Assembly: GCF_001908375.1 (NCBI RefSeq)
Contig: NZ_CP017244.1
Location: 1,488,001-1,552,000, forward strand
Direction of reading: 5' to 3'
From: Rhizobium etli 8C-3
GTDB taxonomy: Bacteria; Pseudomonadota; Alphaproteobacteria; Rhizobiales; Rhizobiaceae
DNA length: 64,000 nucleotides
Shown here: positions 35,837 through 45,401 of the stretch, piece by piece
Numbering within the stretch: position 1 is the first letter of the stretch
Layout: every line of letters starts with the position of its first letter
Notes under the pieces: generated by a model
What the model was told of the DNA's origin: nothing
The model's database searches: none
The model's input: the letters and a program-made list of their open reading frames with translations, nothing else
Program-made: the position numbers and the translations under genes

Positions 35837-36630
35837 ACACGTTGCTCCGCCGTCTTTATTTCTTGCTCATCGGGCTTTTTCTGACGGCACCCATGATCGT
35901 CGTTGCCGGGGTATCTGTAAATGTGAAACAGAGCCTTACCTTCCCGCCCCAGGGCTTTTCGCTTGCCTGGTACGGAGAGATATTCACCAATCCGGAATGG
36001 CGCAACGCGCTTATTGCTTCGCTCACGCTTGCGGTTCTGTCCGCCGCACTTGCAGTGCTCATCGCTTTGCCGCTTGCCTGGTTCTTGTGGCGCAGAATTG
36101 CGCCATGGGCGAACATCTTCCAGCTTTTGGGCGTCGCGCCCTTCACCTTGCCACCGGTCATCACTGCACTCGGCCTTTTGACTTTCTGGGCGACCACCGG
36201 CTTTTACGGCGCATCTTGGACCGCCGTGATCAGCCACGCGATCTTCTTCGTCACACTACCATTGGTGACGCTGTCGCTCGGCTTCACCGCCATCGATCGC
36301 TCCTTGGTCGAAGCGGCGGCGACAATGGGGGCGAATGAGCGGACGATATTCAAGACGGTCGTCTTACCGCTGATCCGGCCCTACCTGATTTCTGGTTACG
36401 CCTTTGCGTTCGTGTTATCGCTGAACGAATACATCGTCGCCTACATGACCGTCGGCTTTACGATGGAAACCTTGCCCATCAAGATCTTCAACGCGCTGCG
36501 CTATGGCTATACGCCGACCATGGCTTCGGTGACGATCCTCTTTGTCGCAATTGCAGCGCTCGTCTTCGGCCTCATCGCGCGCTTCGGCGACCTTCCGAAG
36601 CTGCTGGGCGCCATGGCGGCAGAAAAATGA
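35833..36630 (+). CDS. ABC transporter permease 2, PotC type
   Basis: 265 residues with six predicted helices and the EAA loop LVEAAATMGANERTIFKTVVLPLI. Its start overlaps the stop of permease 1 (ATGA). It completes the importer; the last gene of the ureohydrolase-led operon. Confidence 0.94.
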   Translation: MNTLLRRLYFLLIGLFLTAPMIVVAGVSVNVKQSLTFPPQGFSLAWYGEIFTNPEWRNALIASLTLAVLSAALAVLIALPLAWFLWRRIAPWANIFQLLGVAPFTLPPVITALGLLTFWATTGFYGASWTAVISHAIFFVTLPLVTLSLGFTAIDRSLVEAAATMGANERTIFKTVVLPLIRPYLISGYAFAFVLSLNEYIVAYMTVGFTMETLPIKIFNALRYGYTPTMASVTILFVAIAALVFGLIARFGDLPKLLGAMAAEK

Positions 36631-37143
36631 AGACAATGGCCGCCCCGCTTTCATCGCATCGTCAAGCCGCAATGACTGGCATATTGGCGACCGGCAACGA
36701 GCGTGGCATCGTCAAGACGTAAACCGGCGCCACCGTGGCCACCTTCTCGGCCGACATCACATGGCTGAGTATCTGCACTTCAACCGTGCTCGCAGATCCC
36801 TTGGAGGGAATAGCTTGCTTGCCTGCGCAATATGATCGTCACTGACACCTGTCGCGCAGACGCCTCTTCGGCGGCATTTGCCTTGCCCGGCAAGTCCGAT
36901 GCCGCCTGTAGCGCCGATGACAAGAGTGCACCTGGCTGTAAAACGCGCCGTTGAGAAGACCCTCAGCCGGGCTGACTGTCGAAGCCCGTGAAAACTCAAG
37001 GGCGCAACGAAACTCTTCAGCCGGGCACGACCGGTTCTTGCCAGCCGCGATTTTATCGGTCATCGGCCGGGACGAGTTAAGACGGGTGCCGACGAGGACG
37101 TCGCCCCGTGGGCTCCGATCTTGCCGCGTAGCTGTCAGAAGCT
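36631..37143. other. Gene-free stretch with decayed sequence
   Basis: 513 bases with no intact gene. The minus strand contains a short-chain-dehydrogenase-like fragment (see 36757-36960). I see no terminator with a U-run after the permease gene and no repeats. Confidence 0.5.
36757..36960 (-). pseudogene. Possible remnant of a short-chain dehydrogenase/reductase
   Basis: The minus-strand translation contains LVIGATGGIGLA, the Rossmann TGxxxGIG-type motif of SDR enzymes. After a region that only makes sense with frame changes, it continues CATGVSDDHIAQA, resembling the second strand and helix of such proteins. No intact catalytic Tyr-x3-Lys region follows. It is probably the decayed N-terminal end of an SDR gene; low certainty because it rests on short motifs. 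Confidence 0.3.
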
Positions 37144-38262
37144 TCAGGCGACACTCTCCTGGACGACGCGGTCCGTCGGAACGAGACGTGCCATAGCAGC
37201 GAGAAGATCGGTCTGCGAGATCAGCCCGATGATCTGCCAGGCCTGATCGATCACGACAACGGCGTGTGTTTTCCCGTCCGTCAGGACTGGCAAAAGTGCG
37301 AGCGCGGGCGCGTCGGCCGAAGTTGTCGCCGGTGGCGTCATGAGAGCCTTAACCGGACCGGACGCAAGCGCGAGTTCTCGAAGTCCGACGCTGCCTACGA
37401 GCGTGCCGTCCGGCTGCTTGACCGGCAGTGTGCGAACATTGTGCCGGATCAAAAGCGCATGCGCCACCTCGACAGTGGTATCGGGGCTGACTGCAATGAC
37501 ATCACGCGACATGATATCTGCGCATTTCAGGTCCTTGTTGGACCGGACCGTCGCTTGAATTTCGACTTCTCGCAAAAGCCGGCTCACATCCGAACGATCG
37601 ATGTCGAACGTTTCCTTCAGCACTTGCAGCGCCGCATCGACGTCCTCCTCACGAAATCCGATCCGCAGGTTTGCGGGCGGATCCTTCGTGTGATGCGTGT
37701 TGGTCGCGCTGACGACACGATGCGGATAATTGTGCCGGGACAACCTGTGGAACAGAAGTCCGAGTGCCACCAGGATGCACGAATTCAAGCCCACCGGCAC
37801 AAACGGGAAGAAAAAACCCCAACTCGCCACGGGCGCGCCGCCGAGGACTGCAGTCAGGGCCGCCGCTCCGCCGGGTGGATGCAGGCAGCGGGTGAACGAC
37901 ATTGCCGCAATCGCCAGAGAAACGCCCACACCAATCGCGATGATCGGGTCAGGAATGAGATTTGCGGCAATGACACCCATGAAAGCAGAAATCGTATTTC
38001 CACCGATAATCGGCCAGGGCTGCGCCAACGGGCTTGACGGAACAGCAAAGAGCAGCACAGCAGAAGCCCCCATCGGCGCGACAATCAGCGGAAGGTGAGG
38101 ACCTTCGCCGAGGAGGCCACCGCAAATAAGGCCGGTCAAAGCGATGCATGCAAGCGCACCCACACACGAAACCAGTCGCTCGCGAAGTGTCGCACCGGCA
38201 AGGATGGGCGCAAACAAACGAAAACGCCAGCCAGACAAGGCTTGCCGATTTGGGAAACGCAT
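37144..38262 (-). CDS. HPP-family membrane protein with C-terminal CBS pair
   Basis: 372 residues. The N-terminal half has about four or five hydrophobic segments and the family signature in SFTRCLHPPGGAAALTAVLGG. After a linker (about 195-240), two CBS motifs follow (ADIMSRDVIAVSPDTTVEVAHALLIRHNVRTLPV and KALMTPPATT to WQIIGLISQTDLLAAM). HPP proteins are integral membrane proteins; some have been linked to nitrite transport in plastids and cyanobacteria. The CBS module suggests control by adenine nucleotides. No linked pathway is visible. Confidence 0.88.
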   Translation of the reverse strand: MRFPNRQALSGWRFRLFAPILAGATLRERLVSCVGALACIALTGLICGGLLGEGPHLPLIVAPMGASAVLLFAVPSSPLAQPWPIIGGNTISAFMGVIAANLIPDPIIAIGVGVSLAIAAMSFTRCLHPPGGAAALTAVLGGAPVASWGFFFPFVPVGLNSCILVALGLLFHRLSRHNYPHRVVSATNTHHTKDPPANLRIGFREEDVDAALQVLKETFDIDRSDVSRLLREVEIQATVRSNKDLKCADIMSRDVIAVSPDTTVEVAHALLIRHNVRTLPVKQPDGTLVGSVGLRELALASGPVKALMTPPATTSADAPALALLPVLTDGKTHAVVVIDQAWQIIGLISQTDLLAAMARLVPTDRVVQESVA

Positions 38263-38323
38263 AGATCACCTGTGGATTTGTCAATGAGATGTGCCGCGAC
38301 AAAGGATTGGGGCGATGGCACGG

Positions 38324-39214
38324 TTATGGATTGTCCCCGCCGGCCGAAAGGAGGGCCGTTCGAAAGATATCCAGCTCTGAAGATCCCCCATTCTTGCGGG
38401 AAAGAAGAGCGGTTTCGGCTGAACCCGCAACAACCGTCTGGACCATGTCACGGGATAGCTGCAACTGGGACAGAACCGACGCTGGAGCGACACCAACGGC
38501 GCCTCCTGCAAGGACACTCGCAATCACGGCGTGGTAAGATGACATCTCGATCGTCATGAACGGTGAAAGACGGCCAAGCCAATCCTCGGCCATGCGGCGA
38601 TAGGTGCAACCGGCCTCAAGGGCGGCGAGTGCGCCAACGGTGATGTCCGACGCATGACGAACTGGCGGATGATCCGGAGGAAGAATGATCAGAACCTCCT
38701 CGCTCCAGAGCGGCGCCAGCTCGAGCTGACAAAGATCAACGTCGGCAAGCCAGGCGGCTGCATTCTTGCCGATGGGCAACGCGATCAAGGCACAATCGAC
38801 TTCCTCTGCCAAAACGGCACGCGCGAGATCCCGCGTCGCACCCATTGTCAGCCGAAGAGAAATATGAGGAGCAACGGTTGCGAAGCGTGGCAGAATATGC
38901 GGTAGCCGGCTTGCAGCCGTGCTTTCCATCGTACCGACACGCAAAGTCGCCGGCCGGCTGGAGGCCGACAATGAATGGCGCGCCTCGTCGGCCAATGCCG
39001 CCATTCGCTTCGCGTAAGACAAGAACAGCCGCCCTTCGCGGGTCAGAGTCATCTGCCTTCCGTCCCGGTTGAAGAGCAGGACACCGAAATCCTCCTCCAA
39101 CTGCTGGATGCGCGTCGTGACATTCGAAGCGACGCGCCCAAGCGCGGCGGCAGCACGCGTCACGCTTCGATGCTCGGCGACGGAAAGAAAGACACGCAGC
39201 GACGGAAAATCCAA
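38324..39214 (-). CDS. LysR-family transcriptional regulator
   Basis: 296 residues. HTH at about 5-60 (LRVFLSVAEHRSVTRAAAALGRVASNVTTRIQQLEEDFG), then a LysR substrate domain (LRVGTMESTAASRLPHILPRF). The only available start is TTG at 39214, as a stop lies three codons before it. It lies 61 bases upstream of the HPP-CBS gene on the same strand and might be cotranscribed with it. Its target and inducer are unknown. Confidence 0.9.
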   Translation of the reverse strand: MDFPSLRVFLSVAEHRSVTRAAAALGRVASNVTTRIQQLEEDFGVLLFNRDGRQMTLTREGRLFLSYAKRMAALADEARHSLSASSRPATLRVGTMESTAASRLPHILPRFATVAPHISLRLTMGATRDLARAVLAEEVDCALIALPIGKNAAAWLADVDLCQLELAPLWSEEVLIILPPDHPPVRHASDITVGALAALEAGCTYRRMAEDWLGRLSPFMTIEMSSYHAVIASVLAGGAVGVAPASVLSQLQLSRDMVQTVVAGSAETALLSRKNGGSSELDIFRTALLSAGGDNP

Positions 39215-39579
39215 GTAAAGTCTCTATTCCAGAATACAATGCCGCCATTATTCTCATAAACAGAATGCGATCAAGCCGCCGCAGAGAACGGATTTTTCAA
39301 AATTTCAGTCGCTGACGGGAAGGAATTGCGCATCTTTCCAGATGCCGCAGCTGTGACGATGACCCGCAGGGACGGTCGAGCTCGCTCGACGCCGTCTGCG
39401 ATTCTTCTGCGTCCAACGGCATGCAGATAGCTCATTGGACAGTGAACACCCCTGCACGCTCTTTGAGCATTGAGCGCAATATATCGGCAGCGCCGGCACG
39501 ACGCCACTGGTAATGCACGGCAAACACATGGCACGCCGCTTGCTTTTTCATTCCAGTTCTTTTTGAAAGGTTCCGGTCG
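39215..39579. other. Intergenic region between LysR and a small membrane-protein gene
   Basis: 365 bases. Short open frames on both strands show no recognisable protein. It must contain the LysR promoter (minus). No clear inverted repeat was recognised. Confidence 0.5.
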
Positions 39580-39888
39580 ATGGTATTGCCTTTTGTTTTT
39601 CTGAGCATCGCAATCGGCTTCAGCGTGCGGGGATGCTTGCCGGCTTTTGCCGCGTGTCCGGAACTGGCTCCACGGAAAATCACGCTCACCATGCTGGCGA
39701 CAGCGATCTGCATCTCAGCCCTCGCTCTGGCCTTTTCGGGCCGCGGCGTCTTGCTGGGAGGCGCGATTCTAGCGTCGGGGCTCGCTGTTGCTTCGGTCGC
39801 AAGAACAATTCTTCGCCCGGCCGCCATGGTCGCAATCGCGGCAACCTGCCTCGTTATTTACCTTTATCTGTCGCCTGCGCAGAGCTAA
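39580..39888 (+). CDS. Small hydrophobic membrane protein, unknown function
   Basis: 102 residues with about four hydrophobic segments: an N-terminal run (VLPFVFLSIAIGFSV), ITLTMLATAICISALALAF, VLLGGAILASGLAVASVA and AAMVAIAATCLVIYLYL. AAAGG lies 9 bases before the ATG. No family recognised. The regular spacing of hydrophobic segments supports a real protein, but the gene stands alone. Confidence 0.5.
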   Translation: MVLPFVFLSIAIGFSVRGCLPAFAACPELAPRKITLTMLATAICISALALAFSGRGVLLGGAILASGLAVASVARTILRPAAMVAIAATCLVIYLYLSPAQS

Positions 39889-40070
39889 CTGGAGAAACTG
39901 TAAAACGTCCTGGCATTGAGCCTCGCCCCAATGGTGACCCGAAGGCGATCCTGCAGCTTGATTAGCCTTTCTGGGATCGAGAGGCTGTGGCCGAGCGGCG
40001 AACTGGAGGCGAAGCCGGCGACAAGCCTCGCCGGCTCAAACGAGATTCCCGACCGGCGTGGCCCTTCACA

Positions 40071-41441
40071 CTAGGCTGCCTGCACCTTCTTGGCTGTTCT
40101 CGCCCAGGCCGGCAACCAGTCACCGTGGGTGGAAAGAAGATCGTCGACGAGCGACCAGATCTGGTCGAGGTCGAGTTCAGCTGCCGTATGCGGATCCATC
40201 ATCGCAGCGTGGTAGATGTGTTCGCGGTTTTCCGTCATCAGTGCCTGGACGGTCAGCTCCTGAACATTGATATTGGTGCGGATCAGCGCTGTCAGCTGTG
40301 GCGGCAGGTCGCCGATGAAGGTTGGCTGAATGCCCGAGCCATCGACCAGGCAAGGCACTTCGGCGGCGCAGTTTGCCGGCAGCGACGTGATGCAGCCGTT
40401 GTTGCGGACATTGCCGTAGATGACCGACGGTTCGCCAGTCCAGACCGAGTTGATGATGGAGGAAGCATATTCCTTCGATTGTGCGACCTCGATCGTCTCG
40501 GCCGAGCGAAAGGCTTCGGCCTGTCCCTTCCAGCGTTCGATCTGCTCGACGCAACGCTTGGGATATTCGTCAAGCGGAATGCCGAACTTCTCGATCAGGT
40601 CCTCTCTGCCCTCTTTGATGAAGTAGGGCGTATATTCGGCAAAGTGCTCCGAGCTCTCGGTAACGAAATAGCCAAGGCGTGTCAGCATCTCGTAGCGCAC
40701 CTTGTTGGGGCAGCGCGGATTCCAGCCGGGTTTCGGGGCACGGCCTTCACGATAGGCGCGGACAAGATCGGGATAGAGGCTCTTGAAGGAACCATCCGCC
40801 TGCCGGTGCTCGAACGTCAGGTAGAAGGCCATATGGTTGATGCCGGCCGAGCGATAGCGAATTTCCTCGTAGGGAATGTCAAGGTCATGCGCCAGCTCCA
40901 TGGCCGTGCCCTGGACGGAGTGGCAGAGGCCGACCTGCTTGATTGCCGGATATTTTTCCGCGATCGCCCAGGTGTTGATGGCCATCGGATTGACATATTG
41001 CAGCATGATCGCCTCCGGGCAGACGGCGAGCATGTCCTCGCATACCTTCCAAAGGTGCGGCACGGTTCTAAGGCCACGCATGATGCCGCCAACGCCGAGT
41101 GTGTCGGCAATGGTCTGGCGCAGACCGTATTTCTTCGGCACCTCGAAATCGGTGACGGTACAGGGCTCATAGCCGCCGATCTGGAAGGCGACGACGACGA
41201 AGTCTGCGCCTGTCAGCGCTTTGCGCTGATCGGAATAGGTTTCGGCTTTGGCCTTTACGCCCAGGGTCGAAATCAGCTTGTTGACAACGACGGCGCTCTC
41301 TTCGAGACGCTGCGGATTGATGTCCATCAGCGCGATCGTGGCGCCCGACAGCGCGGGACGCTGCAAGACATCGCCGACGATGTTCTTCATGAAGACGGTG
41401 GAGCCTGCTCCGATGAACGTGATCTTGGGATTTCGTGCCAT
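40071..41441 (-). CDS. agaL2: Alpha-galactosidase, GH4 family, second copy of the locus
   Basis: 456-residue NAD+- and Mn2+-dependent glycosidase of the MelA type. The N-terminal Rossmann motif is ITFIGAGSTVF. Metal-site residues are in GLCHSVQG (Cys) and GINHMAFY (His), and NPMAINTWA is conserved. GGAGG precedes the ATG at 41441. It hydrolyses alpha-galactosides such as melibiose in the cytoplasm. Position after agpD matches S. meliloti agaL2 in the agp operon. Confidence 0.92.
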   Translation of the reverse strand: MARNPKITFIGAGSTVFMKNIVGDVLQRPALSGATIALMDINPQRLEESAVVVNKLISTLGVKAKAETYSDQRKALTGADFVVVAFQIGGYEPCTVTDFEVPKKYGLRQTIADTLGVGGIMRGLRTVPHLWKVCEDMLAVCPEAIMLQYVNPMAINTWAIAEKYPAIKQVGLCHSVQGTAMELAHDLDIPYEEIRYRSAGINHMAFYLTFEHRQADGSFKSLYPDLVRAYREGRAPKPGWNPRCPNKVRYEMLTRLGYFVTESSEHFAEYTPYFIKEGREDLIEKFGIPLDEYPKRCVEQIERWKGQAEAFRSAETIEVAQSKEYASSIINSVWTGEPSVIYGNVRNNGCITSLPANCAAEVPCLVDGSGIQPTFIGDLPPQLTALIRTNINVQELTVQALMTENREHIYHAAMMDPHTAAELDLDQIWSLVDDLLSTHGDWLPAWARTAKKVQAA

Positions 41442-41463
41442 TATAACCTCCGGCATTCGGCAA

Positions 41464-43131
<1,668 letters not shown>

Positions 43132-43141
43132 GTTCACCACC

Positions 43142-44275
43142 TCAATAAGGATCGACTGCGTCGCGCAGGCCATCGCCCAGCGCATTGAAGGCAAAGACGG
43201 TCACAAGCACGAATCCGACAGGGGCAAGGATCCAAGGATAGGTGCCGATGACGGAGTAGTTCGCCGTATCCTGCAGCATGAGGCCCCAGGAGATCAGTGG
43301 CGGCTTCACCGCAAAGCCCAGGAAACCGAGGAAGGATTCGAGCAGCACGACACTGGGGATGTGCAGTGTCACCGATACGATCACGTGGCTCATCACGTTG
43401 GGAAAGATATGCTGGAAGATAATGCGCCGGTCCGTCGCGCCAACGGCCATCGCCGCCCGCACATAGTCGATACGCGCCAATGCCAGCGTCTTGCCGCGAA
43501 CCTCCCGCGACATCTGCGCCCAGCCGAGTGCCGACATGACGACGATGACGAAGGCAAGGAAGACGTTGGTCGGAGCCGTCACCGGGATCAGCGACGTCAG
43601 CGCCAGATAGAGCGGCAGCTGAGGAAATGCCAGAACCAGTTCGACAAAGCGCTGGACCCACACGTCGAATGTGCCGCCGAAGTAGCCGGAGACCATACCG
43701 ACGGTCGTGCCGACGAGCGTGACGATAAAGACGACGGTGAGAGCGATCACCAGCGAAATGCGCGAGCCGATGATCGCGCGCGAAAGCACGTCGCGTCCAA
43801 ATTTGTCCGTGCCGAGAAAATGCACCGGCTCGCCATCTGTCGATCCGAAGAAATGCCGGTTTGCGGCGATGAGGCCGAAAAGCTTGTAGTCGGCCCCTTT
43901 TACAAAGAAGCCGAGGTGGCGGGGATTGTCATAATCCGGGCCGACGATCGGCTGAAAGGTGACGGGATCGAGTTCTTCTGAATCGGCAAGCGCATAGACG
44001 CGCGGCTGAAAGACGAAGTTGCCATCCTTGTCGTGGAAGCTGATGGCCTGCGGCGGCGCGAAGCCGACGTCAGTTGCCTTCGGATCCATCGGCGCGAAGA
44101 AATCCGCAAAGACGGCCATGATAATCAGCAGCCCGACGAGGATGAGGCCCATCATGCCTGTCCAGGAGCGCTTCATGCGCCGCCAAACAAGTGCGATGTA
44201 GCTTTCGTTGCCGTGCGGCGGCTTCTTGACGGTTTCTTCGTGCGGGGGCGGCAGGGAGGAATCGAAGGCCAACAT
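43142..44275 (-). CDS. agpC: ABC transporter permease, DppC type, alpha-galactoside uptake
   Basis: 377 residues. A long N-terminal cytoplasmic part, one helix at about 40-65, then a periplasmic insert of about 90 residues before the five-helix core. The DppC-type EAA loop is RIDYVRAAMAVGATDRRIIFQHIFPNV. The ATG at 44275 is one base after the agpB stop. It forms the channel with AgpB. Confidence 0.94.
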   Translation of the reverse strand: MLAFDSSLPPPHEETVKKPPHGNESYIALVWRRMKRSWTGMMGLILVGLLIIMAVFADFFAPMDPKATDVGFAPPQAISFHDKDGNFVFQPRVYALADSEELDPVTFQPIVGPDYDNPRHLGFFVKGADYKLFGLIAANRHFFGSTDGEPVHFLGTDKFGRDVLSRAIIGSRISLVIALTVVFIVTLVGTTVGMVSGYFGGTFDVWVQRFVELVLAFPQLPLYLALTSLIPVTAPTNVFLAFVIVVMSALGWAQMSREVRGKTLALARIDYVRAAMAVGATDRRIIFQHIFPNVMSHVIVSVTLHIPSVVLLESFLGFLGFAVKPPLISWGLMLQDTANYSVIGTYPWILAPVGFVLVTVFAFNALGDGLRDAVDPY

Positions 44276-44276
44276 G

Positions 44277-45284
44277 TCAGGCTCCTGAGAACTGACGGAC
44301 ACGCGGGTCGAGCAGGGCGAGCAGCATATCGGCGATGATGTTGCCGACAATCAGCGTTGCCGACAGCACCATCATGAAGGTCGCGGTCACATAGACATCA
44401 CCAATCGCCATGGAGCCGACGATGGCAGGACCGACGGTCGGCAGGGCGAAAATGATCGCGGTCTCGATTTCTCCGGTCAGCATGTAGGGAAGCACGACGC
44501 CTTGATACATCACGAGTGGATGCAGCGCATTGGGCACTGCATGGCGCATGACGACCGCGCTGCCGGTCAACCCTTTCGCCTTGGCCGTCTCGACATATTG
44601 CGCATTCAGCGTATCCAGGAGATTGCCGCGCATGACGCGCATATTGTAGGCGAGTCCCCCGAAGGTGGCGATCGCAACGACCGGCCAGACATGGCTGACC
44701 AGATCGACGAACTTCGCCCACGACCATGGCGCGCCGCCATACTGCGGCGAAAAGAAGCTGCCGATCTCGGAAATGTTGAACTGGAACACCAGCAAATAGA
44801 CGATGATCAGCGCCATCAAGAAGCGCGGCACCGTCATGCCGAGAAATGAAACGCCGGAAAGAAGGCTATCGATCCAGGTATATTGGCGTGTCGCTGCCCA
44901 GATGCCGAAGCTGATGCCGAGTACGGAGGCAAAGAGATGGCAGACCAGGGCCAAGAGCAGCGTGCGCGGCAGGCGCTCTGCGACGACGTCGGCAACCGGC
45001 TTGTTATAGTACATGCTGTAGCCGAAATCGCCGCGAGTGACGATACCGCCGATCCAGTTGAAGTACTGGACCACCATGGTTTGATCGAGGCCGTGCTCGA
45101 CGCGGTAGGCCTGGGCCTGGGCTTCCGCCTGCGCGTAGGAGGCTCCACTCTGGTTGATGAGCTGGGAGCGAATGTAATCGGCGTAATCGCCGGGCGGCGC
45201 CTGAATGATCGCGAAGGTCACCACGCTCAGGATGAAGAGCACAGGGATCGCTGAGGCTATGCGCACGAGCAGGAATCGCAACAT
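44277..45284 (-). CDS. agpB: ABC transporter permease, DppB type, alpha-galactoside uptake
   Basis: 335 residues, six helices. It has the DppB-type N-terminus MLRFLLVRIASAIPVLFILSVVTF and loop YVETAKAKGLTGSAVVMRHAVPNAL. It lies 117 bases after agpA, from which it is separated by a strong hairpin. Confidence 0.94.
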   Translation of the reverse strand: MLRFLLVRIASAIPVLFILSVVTFAIIQAPPGDYADYIRSQLINQSGASYAQAEAQAQAYRVEHGLDQTMVVQYFNWIGGIVTRGDFGYSMYYNKPVADVVAERLPRTLLLALVCHLFASVLGISFGIWAATRQYTWIDSLLSGVSFLGMTVPRFLMALIIVYLLVFQFNISEIGSFFSPQYGGAPWSWAKFVDLVSHVWPVVAIATFGGLAYNMRVMRGNLLDTLNAQYVETAKAKGLTGSAVVMRHAVPNALHPLVMYQGVVLPYMLTGEIETAIIFALPTVGPAIVGSMAIGDVYVTATFMMVLSATLIVGNIIADMLLALLDPRVRQFSGA

Positions 45285-45349
45285 CGGACGGTTCGCTTCT
45301 CCTTGCCGCCAGTCGCTCTTCGTCAGCGCGGCCGGCTTGTTGATTATGA

Positions 45350-45374
45350 CCGGCCGCGCGCCACGCGCGGCCGG
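45350..45374 (-). promoter_or_regulatory. Strong intercistronic hairpin between agpA and agpB
   Basis: CCGGCCGCGCG / CGCGCGGCCGG is a perfect 11-bp, all-G/C stem with a 3-base loop. There is no U-run after it on the minus strand, so it is probably not a simple terminator. In binding-protein operons a hairpin here commonly protects the upstream mRNA, giving more binding protein than permease. Confidence 0.65.
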
Positions 45375-45401
45375 AAGCTCACTTTCATTTGGGAGGAAGC
45401 T

